The position numbers and the translations under genes were made by a program. Shown piece by piece: positions 11,502 to 23,325 of a stretch of DNA of 64,000 bases (position 1 is the first letter of the stretch; the number at the start of each line of letters is the position of its first letter). Origin of the DNA: Clusia tigrina (Eukaryota; Arthropoda; Insecta; Diptera; Clusiidae); NCBI GenBank assembly GCA_920105625.2, contig OV050030.1, positions 78,085,400 to 78,149,399 on the forward strand, given 5' to 3'. The notes beneath the pieces were generated by a model. The model was not told where the DNA came from, did not search any database, and worked only from the letters and a program-made list of their open reading frames with translations.

Positions 11502-14500
11502 AACACTTAAGCTTTTAATAGATACCGGAGCTTCCAAAAATTACATTAAACCATTAACAGAACTTAAATATAAGATGCCTGTGGAAGAACCTTTCATAGT
11601 AAAGTCTATTCACGGATTCGATAATATTAAGGAGAAGTGCATGGTCTGGGTGTTCGACACCAATAGCACATTTTTTATTTTGCCCACACTATCAACATTT
11701 GATGGCATAATATGCCTCGATCTGTTAACACAGACAGGGTCAACATTAGATTTTAAGAATAAAACTCTCACAACCAATACTGGATCTGAAGAAATACAAT
11801 TTTTCCAATGTCTCGACGTTAATTTCACACAGGTCGAAGATTTAGAAGCACACCAAGCGGTGAAAAATAAGTTTCAGAAAATGGTACGGACATGGTTTAG
11901 AGTCTTTGCAGACCCCAATGAATCTCTACCTTTCAATACAAACATTGTCGCTACTATCCGAACAGATAACGACGACCCGGTTTACTCAAAATTATACCCC
12001 TAACCTATGGGCGTTGCTGACTTTGTCAATAATGAAATAAATGACTTATTAAATAATGGGATAATACGCCCATCCAGGTCACCTTACAACAATCCAATCT
12101 GGGTTGTAGATAAAAAAGAAAAAGACGAGAATGGCAACAACAAAAAAGTCTCGTCATAGATTTCAGAAAACTAAATCAAAAAACCATAGATGATAGATAC
12201 CCTATCCCAAACATTTCAGTAATACTTTCAAACCTAGGTAAGGCTAAGTTCTTTACAACTCTTGATCTAAAATCAGGATTCCACTAAATATCCCTCGCTG
12301 AACGAGACAGGGAGAAAACAGCTTTTTCGGTAGGAAATGGGAAATACGAGCTTTGCAGGCTCCCTTTTGGGTTGAAGAACGCGCCCAGTATCTTTCAACG
12401 TGCCATCGACGATGTGCTAAGGGAACAAATCGGGAAAACATGCTACGTATACGTAGATGACGTAATCATTTTTTCTGAAAACGCAGAAGACCACGTCCGA
12501 CATATAGAATGGGTTTTGAAAGAATTATATCAAGCAAATATGGGGGTTGCCCGTGAGAAATCACACTTCTTTAAGGAAAGTGTAGAGTATTTAGGCTTTG
12601 TTGTGTCTGGCGATGGCATAAAAATAAGCCCCAACAAAGTAGAAGCGATTCGCAACTATGAGTTGCCATCAATACTTTTTAATATTAGGTCATTCCTCGG
12701 TCTAGCGAGTTACTATCGCTGTTTCATCAAAGACTTCGCTTCCTTGGCGAAGCTTTTAACCGACATCCTTAAGGGAGATAACGGTAAGGTCAGTGCCAAC
12801 CAGTCCAAAAAGATAGCAGTAAATCTCGATGAAAACCAAATTAGAGCCTTTAACAAGCTCAAAGAGGTTCTTGCGTCAGAAGAAGTCACGCTGCTCTACC
12901 CAGACTTTAAAAAACCATTCGATCTTACGACGGATGCTTCAGCGTCAGGTCTAGGGGCGGTCCTCTCTCAAGGAGGAAGACCAATTACTATGATTTCCAG
13001 AACCCTCAAAGATAACGAATTGAATCTCGCCTCCAACGAGCGTGAACTATTAGGAATTGTATGGGCTCTTAAAAACTTAAGGAACTACCTTTACGGCGTT
13101 AAAGACTTAAACATCTACACCGACCATCAGCCGCTTACGTTTGCGGTTTCAGAACGAATCTCAAACCCTAAGTTTAAGCGATGGAAAGCATTTGTTGAAG
13201 ACCACAATGCTAAAACCTTCTACAAACCAGGCAAAGAAAAATATGTTGCCGATGCACTGTCACGTCACCACATTCACGCTTTGGAACAGGAAGGTCATTC
13301 AGACCACGCAACGATCCACAGCGAGGAATCACTAACCTACACGGTTGAAGCATCGGACAAACCAGTTAATTGCTTTAGAAACCAGATAATTCTGGAAAAA
13401 GCCCAATTTAGTTCCAAACGCAAATTTATACTTTTCGGCGAGAAAACTCGTCACCTAATCCACTTCACAGACAAAAACACCCTCTCGGACGAAATCAAGT
13501 TGATCATAAACCCGAACGTAGTAAATGCAATACATTGCGAGCTACCAGTACTCGCCAGCATTCAGCACGAATTGGTCAGACAATTTCCATCAAAAAATTT
13601 TGGCACTGTAGGAAAATGGTGTCAGATATTGTTGACAAAAATGAACAGAGGGAGATAGTTCAGGCTGAGTATAATAGGGCTCATAGAGCCGCTCAGGAAA
13701 ACGTTAAGCAAATCCTTTATGATTATTACTTCCCCAAAATGACGAAATTAGCCAATGAAACTGTCGCAAATTATAAAATTTGCACAAAGGTCAAATACGA
13801 CAGACATCCGCGAAAACAGGAGCTTGGGGTAACACCCATACCATCCTACGAAGGAGAAATTTTACACATTGACATTTTTTCGACAGACAAAAAGTATTTC
13901 CTCACGTGCGTCGACAAGTTTTCTAAATTCGCTGTAGTCCAGCCTATACCATCACGTACGATAATCGATATTAAAGGACCAATTTTGCAATTAATGAACA
14001 TCTTCTCGAATACCAAGATAATCTATTGCGATAACGAAGCTGCTTTCAAATCGGAAACTATTACTTCTCTACTAAAAAACAAATTTGACATTGACATCGT
14101 AAATGCCCCTCCACTTCACAGCACTTCAAATGGACAGGTCGAACGGCTTCATAGCACTCTTCTGTAGATTGCAAGGTGCTTGAAATTGGAGAACAAAGTA
14201 GACGACATAGTTGATCTAATTTTGATAGCCACAGTTGAGTACAATCGGACAATTCACTCCGTAACCGGCAAGAGACCTATAGACATAATCCAAGCCACAC
14301 CACCAGAAACTAGAAAAGAGATAACGGTAAGAATAACGAAGGTTCAACAAGTACAGCTCGAGAGGAATAATCCTTCCCGACAAAACAGGGTCTTCGAGGT
14401 GGGGGACCGTGTTCTTGGAAAATCAAACAGAAGATTAGGAAACAAATTAACCCCTTTATATGCTGAAGAAAAAATAGAAGGAGATTTAGGAACCACGGTT

Positions 14501-14542
14501 CTTATTAAAGGGAGGGTGGTCCATAAGGACAATCTAAGATGA
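11455..14542 (+). pseudogene. pol: Family A pol (A3), broken
   Basis: Same domain order as A2. This is the only copy in the window that keeps the whole RT catalytic YVDD (12450-12461). Breaks: TAA at 12001-12003 in the RT N-terminal region, a small deletion near 12147, the shared TAA at 12285-12287, a two-base deletion near 13592 just before the integrase, loss of the first Cys of the integrase CxxC pair to Tyr near 13772, and TAG at 14165-14167 just after the catalytic Glu. The largest uninterrupted pieces are 12372-13658 (RT end and RNase H) and 13535-14167 (integrase). The pol terminator is at 14540-14542. Confidence 0.9.
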
Positions 14543-15122
14543 ATATTTCTGTCTTGTTTTTAAATTTATTTTTTAGTCATATTTTAAGAAATGAAAATTT
14601 AAGAAGAAAAAACTACATTAACCATATAAGATTTTACATTTTTTTCATTTTTTTCATTGAATTGGTCAAAAATAAAATTCAGTTAAGAAGAACTTATAAA
14701 CTCCGAAAATAGACAAGTAACTATCAATTCAAAGACAAAACAAATTATAAGATTCACTCTTAGCTAGAAACAGACCAATGATTTCCGAACTGAAAAATTT
14801 AATACTGACTGTCACCCTTGCAAAGAAAAAATAGTAAATCCTACTATTTTAGATTCAGAAGATACTAATAAAGTAATTGTCATGCGTTCTCCCAATACTA
14901 GTATAGTCGATCTTATAGAATTATCTTATATCAAAATTTTGTTAGACAATAAATTTTCACCTATACCTAAGTTAGAATGTAAAAAAAACCAAGTTCAACG
15001 AAATGGAATCATCTTGCACCTCACCGAAGACAACAATGTTGCTGAAGGCGGCAAGTAATGGGTATCGAAAGTTCTACCGCGAGTAAAGAGCTGCCACTGC
15101 CTACATGCGCTCAACAACTACC
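14543..15122 (+). other. Family A 3' region (A3), degenerate
   Basis: Homologous to the 3' regions of A1, A2 and A4 but with small deletions near 14745 and 15053 that break the 3' open frame. Nothing else is visible. Confidence 0.45.
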
Positions 15123-15713
15123 AGTTGCAACACCAAATCATGTCACCTCGAACCTGTGGTAGTCGTCCATGATGGCATCATCATAATCAAGAAAAAAACT
15201 CGTTATAACAACGCCGTTATAACACCAGCCAACGCGCGACAGGACGGTTACTGGAACCTTTCTCCTTATTTTCAATAAGGAGATTCGCATCCGAGAGGTC
15301 GAGAAGAAACTCCCAACAATATCCTTCTTATTCGGCCTAGCTACAGTTGTCATTATAATCTGTTGCTAGGTGATCGACAGCTTCAGGAAGTCCGAGGACG
15401 AACTTCATTTAAGCGGGGGAGGAGTTAACACGATCTCTTCATGAGAGCGACGATATCAATCGCCGCTTGCCTGAAGCAATGCGCTCGGCTGTTGTCGGAT
15501 GGAAGAGCAGGGCACACGAGGCGCGGAATCGACGGTTTACGAGCTCCGCTTGCTTGAGCCGTGGGCGAAGTGTGCATTTTGACCTTTCAGTCCGGTAATG
15601 ACATCGCAACTGATCGAACTGCAGCTCAGAGTAAAACATATAAAATATTTACAAAGAAGTATTAATTTAATATTTACATATTGTTAAATAAACCAAAATC
15701 TGAAAAGAAAACT
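15123..15713 (+). repeat. Family A LTR shared by A3 and A4
   Basis: 591 bp, AGTTGC to AACT. The U3 hairpin, palindromes, TATAAA-like stretch and AATAAA are all present. Confidence 0.85.
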
Positions 15714-16242
15714 GGCGCCCAACTATAATTCGGTAACTAACGTCTCCGGCGAACCTACAAACAAAAAACTTTTTAATAAACATATATTATATTGGTACAC
15801 CACCTATAACTGTGAAACGGAGCTAACTGTGCATTTTTCCAAGACCAACGAATTTGCAACTAAATCAACTGACGAAAACGAAAGAGGAAGCAACATATCA
15901 GGAGCCAACAACAACAGCAACACCGCAGATGAAATCTAAGTCGAAGCAATAGAACAAAATTAATAAAATGTAAGTAGAGCACATGACAAAAAAATTAAAA
16001 CGAATTGAAATTGTGGTACAAATAAACTGCAAATGTTATATTGAATCTTTGCAAGGGTTTCGGAAATAGAATCATATTTTTCAAAAAATAGAGAAATGAG
16101 CTATCGCGTATGAATAACGACGAATCAGACCTTGATAGTTTTTTTAAACAAACTAATCGTAGCTAGTAAAAAGGTAAACAGCAGTAATAGTGACGTTTCA
16201 AATTTGTGGTCAGGAATAGAAAAACCTATTAAAAAAATTAAA
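15713..16242 (+). other. Family A leader (A4)
   Basis: Primer binding site TGGCGCCCAAC at 15713-15723, GTAAGT splice-donor match at 15970-15975, and an upstream ATG at 16110 whose frame closes after a few codons because of the seven-T run. No gene. Confidence 0.6.
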
Positions 16243-17508
16243 ATGGATCCAGAACTGTTGAGAGCCTTGGTAGAAGGAGCAGTTAACAGCGCTCTCGCTG
16301 AACAAAGAGCTAACTTTGAAGAAACCATAACGGACATAAACCAACGTTTGAGGACTATGATAATGACAACCCCTGAAGTAGAAACGTACAAAGACGTAGA
16401 TATAATTCCGGGGAAACATTGTGACGAATCATTAGATATTATAAAATCACTGCCAGACTTCGACGGCAGACACGAAACTTACGTCTCGTGGAGGCAGGCG
16501 GCGCATATCGCATATAAATTATTCGATAATTTCAATGGCAGTTCTAAGCATTACCAGGCAGTAGCGATTCTAAGAAACAAAATCAAAGGATCTGCCGATA
16601 TGGTATTATCCTCCTTCAACACAGTTCTTAATTTTAAGGCAATTATCAATCGCATTGATTTCACATATTCGGACAAGCGACCAATTTATTTAATAGAGCA
16701 AGAGCTGTCAACTCTTCGCCAGGGCAATATGACACTTTTGCAGTATTACGATGAAGTCGAACGAAAACTGACCCTCCTCACGAACAAGACAATTATGACA
16801 TACGATCAAAATATCGCCGCATCTTTAAATGAAAAATATAGAATGGACGCACTCAGAGTGTTCATTTCAGGAACCAGGAGGGCATTGAGTGATATACTCT
16901 TCGCGGCAAGACCGACTGATTTACCGACAGCGTTAGCTTTAGCCCAAGAGGTAGAGTCCAACCACGAACGATACATGTTCGCAAGTAACTATGCAAGAAG
17001 TCTAGAAGACAGAGCACAGCGTGGGGAACAAAGGCAGCAAAATAAGGAAAGGAACACTGCTGGTGACCACCAGGCGAGCAATATGCATCAGAGAAAAAAC
17101 CCACATTTTTCCAGGCAACAAAATACTGAAGCTAGGGCTTCACTGAGGTATGACCCGGTGCAGAAAATGGACGTCGACCCTTCCCAACGCTTCAGACAGC
17201 CTACTCAATTCCAACTGGACAATGTCGGCTCATCCCAGACTCTCAGACAAAACCAAAGCCAGTTTTACAACCAGGCTTCGGCCCAGTTTTTCAACAATCA
17301 GAATCAGGGACAAGCAATGAAAAGACCACTTAGTAGCTCTGCTAGATTTACTGGCCCGAAACATCAGAGGGTGAATAATCTTTCCACAGATCAAAGAGAA
17401 TCCGACTACCAAATCTTAGCCGATTCAGAGGTGTCGGCAGTTTTCCAAGACCTTCCGGAGCATGACCAGCTCAATTTTTTAGACAAAACTCCCTGCTTCC
17501 GTTCATAA
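16243..17508 (+). CDS. gag: Family A Gag polyprotein, intact (A4)
   Basis: 421 codons with no break, the only complete gag of this family in the window. Gag packages the element RNA into particles. The start is the ATG at 16243 (strong context). An upstream in-frame extension to 16132 lacks an ATG. The N-terminal ~50 residues are acidic. The core at about residues 60-250 resembles gypsy-group capsid regions, with aromatic and Trp-containing segments such as SWRQAAH. The last 150 residues are Gln/Asn-rich and basic with no zinc knuckle, as in many insect gypsy elements. The frame ends inside the loop of the frameshift hairpin. Intact Gag next to a dead pol could still be translated, but expression is unknown. 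Confidence 0.85.
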   Translation: MDPELLRALVEGAVNSALAEQRANFEETITDINQRLRTMIMTTPEVETYKDVDIIPGKHCDESLDIIKSLPDFDGRHETYVSWRQAAHIAYKLFDNFNGSSKHYQAVAILRNKIKGSADMVLSSFNTVLNFKAIINRIDFTYSDKRPIYLIEQELSTLRQGNMTLLQYYDEVERKLTLLTNKTIMTYDQNIAASLNEKYRMDALRVFISGTRRALSDILFAARPTDLPTALALAQEVESNHERYMFASNYARSLEDRAQRGEQRQQNKERNTAGDHQASNMHQRKNPHFSRQQNTEARASLRYDPVQKMDVDPSQRFRQPTQFQLDNVGSSQTLRQNQSQFYNQASAQFFNNQNQGQAMKRPLSSSARFTGPKHQRVNNLSTDQRESDYQILADSEVSAVFQDLPEHDQLNFLDKTPCFRS

Positions 17509-17527
17509 TTAGAAACATAGCAGGGAG
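17475..17527 (+). promoter_or_regulatory. gag-pol -1 frameshift signal (A4, intact)
   Basis: Slippery heptamer TTTTTTA at 17475-17481, read in the gag frame as AAT TTT TTA, which is the correct X XXY YYZ phase. It is followed by seven bases of spacer and a perfect 8-bp stem, CTCCCTGC at 17489-17496 with GCAGGGAG at 17520-17527. The gag stop lies in the loop. Slipping by -1 enters a frame that is open through the protease and RT start. The heptamer is the same as that of HIV-1 gag-pol. Confidence 0.85.
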
Positions 17528-20475
17528 AACACTTAAGCTTTTAATAGATACCGGAGCTTCCAAAAATTACATTAAGCCATTAACAGAACTTAAATATAAG
17601 ATGCCTGTGGAAGAACCTTTCATAGTAAAGTCTATTCACGGATTCGATAATATTAAGGAGAAGTGCATGGTCTGGGTGTTCGACACCAATAGCACATTTT
17701 TTATTTTGCCCACACTATCAACATTTGATGGCATAATATGCCTCGATCTGTTAACACAGACAGGGTCAACATTAGATTTTAAGAATAAAACTCTCACAAC
17801 CAATACTGGATCTGAAGAAATACAATTTTTCCAATGTCTCGACGTTAATTTCACACAGGTCGAAGATTTAGAAGCACATCAAGCGGTGAAAAATAAGTTT
17901 CAGAAAATGGTACGGACATGGTTTAGAGTCTTTGCAGACCCCAATGAATCTCTACCTTTCAATACAAACATTGTCGCTACTATCCGAACAGATAACGACG
18001 ACCCGGTTTACTCAAAATTATACCCCTACCCTATGGGCGTTGCTGACTTTGTCAATAATGAAATAAATGACTTATTAAATAATGGGATAATACGCCCATC
18101 CAGGTCACCTTACAACAATCCAATCTGGGTTGTAGATAAAAAAGAAAAAGACGAGAATGGCAACAACAAAAAACCATAGATGATAGATACCCTATCCCAA
18201 ACATTTCAGTAATACTTTCAAAGCTAGGTAAGGCTAAGTTCTTTACAACTCTTGATCTGAAATCAGGATTCCACTAATTATCCCTCGCTGAACGAGACAG
18301 GGAGAAAACAGCTTTTTCGGTAGGAAATGGGAAATACGAGTTTTACAGGCTCCCTTTTGGGTTGAAGAACGCGCCCAGTATCTTTCAACGTGCCATCGAC
18401 GATGTGCTAAGGGAACAAATCGGGAAACGTAGATGACGTAATCATTTTTTCTGAAAACGCAGAAGACCACGTCCGACATATAGAATGGGTTTTGAAAGAA
18501 TTATATCAAGCAAATATGAGGGTTGCCCGTGAGAAATCACACTTCTTTAAGGAAAGTGTAGAGTATTTAGGCTTTGTTGTGTCTGGCGATGGCATAAAAA
18601 CAAGCCCCAACAAAGTAGAAGCGATTCGCAACTATGAGTTGCCATCAATACTTTTTAATATTAGGTCATTCCTCGGTCTAGCGACTTATTATCGCTGTTT
18701 CATCAAAGACTTCGCTTCCTTGGCGAAGCTTTTAACCGATATCCTTAAGGGAGATAACGGTAAGGTCAGTGCCAACCAGTCCAAAAAGATAGCAGTAAAT
18801 CTCGATGAAAACCAAATTAGAGCCTTTAACAAGCTCAAAGAGGTTCTTGCGTCAGAAGAAGTCACGCTGCTCTACCCAGACTTTAAAAAGCCATTCGATC
18901 TTACGACGGATGCTTCAACGTCAGGTCTAGGGGAGGTCCTCTCTCAAGGAGGAAGACCAATTACTATGATTTCCAGAACCCTCAAAGATAACGAATTGAA
19001 TCTCGCCTCCAACGAGCGTGAACTATTAGCAATTGTATGGGCTCTTAAAAACTTAAGGAACTACCTTTACGGCGTTAAAGACTTAAACATCTACACCGAC
19101 CATCAGCCGCTTACGTTTGCTGTTTCAGAACGAATCTCAAACCCTAAGTTTAAGCGATGGAAAGCATTTGTTGAAGACCACAATGCTAAAACCTTCTACA
19201 AACCAGGCAAAGAAAACTATGTTGCCGACGCACTGTCACGTCACCACATTCACGCTTTGGAACAGGAAGCTCATTCAGACCACGCAACGATCCACAGCGA
19301 GGAATCGCTAACCTACACGGTTGAAGCATCTGACAAACCAGTTAATTGCTTTAGAAACCAGATAATTTATACTTTTCGGCGAGGAAACTCGTCACCTAAT
19401 CCACTTCACAGACAAAAACACCCTCTCGGACGAAATCAAGATGATCATAAACCCGAACGTAGTAAATGCAATACATTGCGAGCTACCAGTACTCGCCAGC
19501 ATTCAGCACGAATTGGTCAGACAATTTCCATCAACAAAATTTTGGCACTGTAGGAAAATGGTGTCAGATATTGTTGACTAAAATGAACAGAGGGAGATAG
19601 TTTAGGCTGAGCATCATAGAGCCGCCCAGGAAAACGTTAAGCAAATCCTTTATGATTATTACTTCCCCAAAATGACGAAATTAGCCAATGAAACTGTCGC
19701 AAATTGTAAAATTTTCACAAAGGTCAAATACGACAGACATCCGCGAAAACAGGAGCTTGGGGTAACACCCATACCATCCTACGAAGGTGAAATTTTACAC
19801 ATTGACATTTTTTCGACAGACAAAAAGTATTTCCTCACGTGCGTCGACAAGTTTTCTAAATTCGCTGTAGTCCAGCCTATACCATCACGTACGATAATCG
19901 ATATTAAAGGACCAATTTTGCTATTAATGAACATCTTCTCGAATACCAAGATAATCTATTGTGATAACGAAGCAGCTTTCAAATCGGAAACTATTACCTC
20001 TCTACTAAAAAACAAATTCGACATTGACATCGTAAATGCCCCTCCACTTCACAGCACTTCAAATGGACAGGTCGAACGGCTTCATAGCACTCTTCTGGAG
20101 ATTGCAAGGTGCTTGAAATTGGAGAACAAAGTAGACGACATAGTTGATCTAATTTTGATAGCCACAGTTGAGTACAATCGGACAATTCACTCCGTAACCG
20201 GCAAGAGACCTATAGACATAATCCAAGCCACACCCCCAGAAACTAGAAAAGAGATAACGGAACGAATAACGAAGGCTCAACAAGTACAGCTCGAGAGGAA
20301 TAATCCTTCCCGACAAAATAGGGTCTTCGAGGTGGGGGACCGTGTTCTTGGAAAATCAAACAGAAGATTAGGAAACAAATTAACCCCTTTATATGCTGAA
20401 GAAAAAATAGAAGGAGATTTAGGAATCACGGTTCTTATTAAAGGGAGGGTGGTCCATAAGGACAATCTAAGATGA
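17481..20475 (+). pseudogene. pol: Family A pol (A4), broken
   Basis: Protease (DTGAS near 17547) and the first RT segment are open from the frameshift site to 18179. There a ~40-bp deletion between short direct repeats shifts the frame. Further breaks: the shared TAA at 18275-18277, the 14-bp deletion of the YVDD region near 18426 (shared with A2), a ~34-bp deletion near 19368, TAA at 19579-19581, TAG at 19603-19605, and loss of the second Cys of the integrase zinc region to Phe near 19713. Long open pieces are 18492-19553 (RT end and RNase H) and 19672-20475 (integrase core and C-terminus, ending at the normal terminator). Confidence 0.9.
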
Positions 20476-21073
20476 ATATTTCTGTCTTGTTTTTAAATTT
20501 ATTTTTTAGTCATATTTTAAGAAATGAAAATTTAAGAAGAAAAAACTATATTAACCATATAAGATTTTACATTTTTTACATTTTTTTTCATTCAATTGGT
20601 CAAAAATAAAATTCAGTTAACAAGAACTTATAAACTCCGAAAATAGACCAGTTACTATCAATTCAAAGACAAAACAAATTGATACTGGCAGTTTATAAGA
20701 TTCACTCTTAGCTAGAAACAGATCAATGATTTCGAACTGAAAAATTGAATACTGACTGTCACCCTTGCAAAGAAAAAATAGTAAATCTTACTATTTTAGA
20801 TTCAGAAGATACTAATAAAGTAATTGTCATGCGTTCTACCAATACTAGTATAGTCGATCTTATAGAAATATCTTATATCAAAGTTTTGTTAGACCATAAA
20901 TTTTCACCTATACCTAAGTTAGAATGTAAAAAAAACCAAGTTCAACGAAATGGAATCATCTTGCACCTCACCGAAGACAACAATGTTGCTGAAGGCGGCA
21001 ATCAAGTAATGGGTATCGAAAGTTCTACCGCGAGTAAAGAGCTGCCACTGCCTACATGCGCTCAACAACTACC
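20476..21073 (+). other. Family A 3' region with small open frame (A4)
   Basis: AT-rich stretch, then a 122-codon frame at 20745-21113 that runs into the LTR, nearly identical to that of A1. Function unknown. An env remnant is possible by position. No membrane segment is seen. Confidence 0.45.
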
Positions 21074-21661
21074 AGTTGCAACACCAGATCATGTCACCTC
21101 GAACCTGTGGTAGTCGTCCATGATGGAGTCATCATAATCAAGAAAAAACTCGTTATAACAACGCCGTTATAACAGCCAGACGCGCGACAGGACGGTTACT
21201 GGAAACTTTCTCCTTATTTTCAATAAGGAGATTCGCATCCGAGAGGTCGAGAAGAAACTCCCAACAATATCCTTCTTATTCGGCCTAGCTACAGTTGTCA
21301 TTATAATCTGTTGCTAGGTGATCGACAGCTTCAAGAAGTCCGAGGACGAACTTCACTTAAGCGGGGGAGGAGTTAACACGATCGCTTGGTGAGAGCGACG
21401 ATGTCAATCGCCGCTTGACTGAAGCAATGCGCTCGGCTGCTGTCGGATGGAAGAGCGGGGCACACGAGGCGCGGGATCGACGGCTTACGAGCTCCGCTTG
21501 CTTGAGCCGTGGGCGAAGTGTGCATTTTGACCTTTCAGTCTGGTAATGACATCGCAACTGATCGAACTACAGCTCAGAGTAAAACATATAAAATATTTAC
21601 AAAGAAGTATTAATTTATAATTTATATATTGTTAAATAAACCAAAATATGAAAAGAAAACT
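21074..21661 (+). repeat. Family A LTR, right end of array
   Basis: 588 bp. The 3' end AACT is followed directly by TATATA, in keeping with the alternating pyrimidine-purine target preference known for errantiviruses. It shares several 3'-end variants with the fragment at 1376-1489. Confidence 0.85.

Positions 21662-22801
<1,140 letters not shown>

Positions 22802-22839
<38 letters not shown>
22802..22839. repeat. (TA)n microsatellite
   Basis: Short TA tract separating the Tc1 element from the Helitron 3' end. Both elements abut TA. Confidence 0.9.
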
Positions 22840-22840
<1 letters not shown>

Positions 22841-22843
22841 TAG

Positions 22844-23325
22844 CGGACCCGGCAAACTTCGTCCTGCCTCCGAAGGTTTTAAATCTAAAAGTTTATATTT
22901 CTTAGGATTGATGGTTTTGCATTAAAAAATTTAATTTTAGAAAACAATAATGTTCGAAAAATTTGTTTATTTAAAAAATCGCAACAATATATGTGAAACA
23001 GTTTTGAAATATAACATGCCTAACAGTGCGAAAACTTGGAAGCACAACTTGATTGGGTATTTTGAAAAATGTAAGTTAAAAAGGTGAAGATAGAGAAAAA
23101 TTATCAAAGGTTGTAGAAACATGTTAACTTGTTGACAAATTTTAAAATTGTTTTTGGTATATAATGATATTAGTGTATTGTATAATACAAAATTGTAAAT
23201 ATGAAGAAACTATATTATATAGCTGATCCCGGCGTGCTTCGCTACGCATGAATATTAACATTGAATCAAATTCATTGGTTTTTTTTTATTTATTTTTTAT
23301 TTGTAAATAATGAAAAAAAAGTAAA
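22844..23325 (-). other. Helitron 3' non-coding region
   Basis: AT-rich and without a gene. Contains an internal terminus-like hairpin (GCGT...ACGC on the minus strand, about 23230-23250) that resembles the outer 3' end. Confidence 0.5.

Noticed and set aside
23222..23252. A separate small Helitron bounded at 23217 and 22840
   Set aside because: The inner end reads CTAT rather than CTRR and no TC start is visible between, so I treat it as part of the 3' region of one element.
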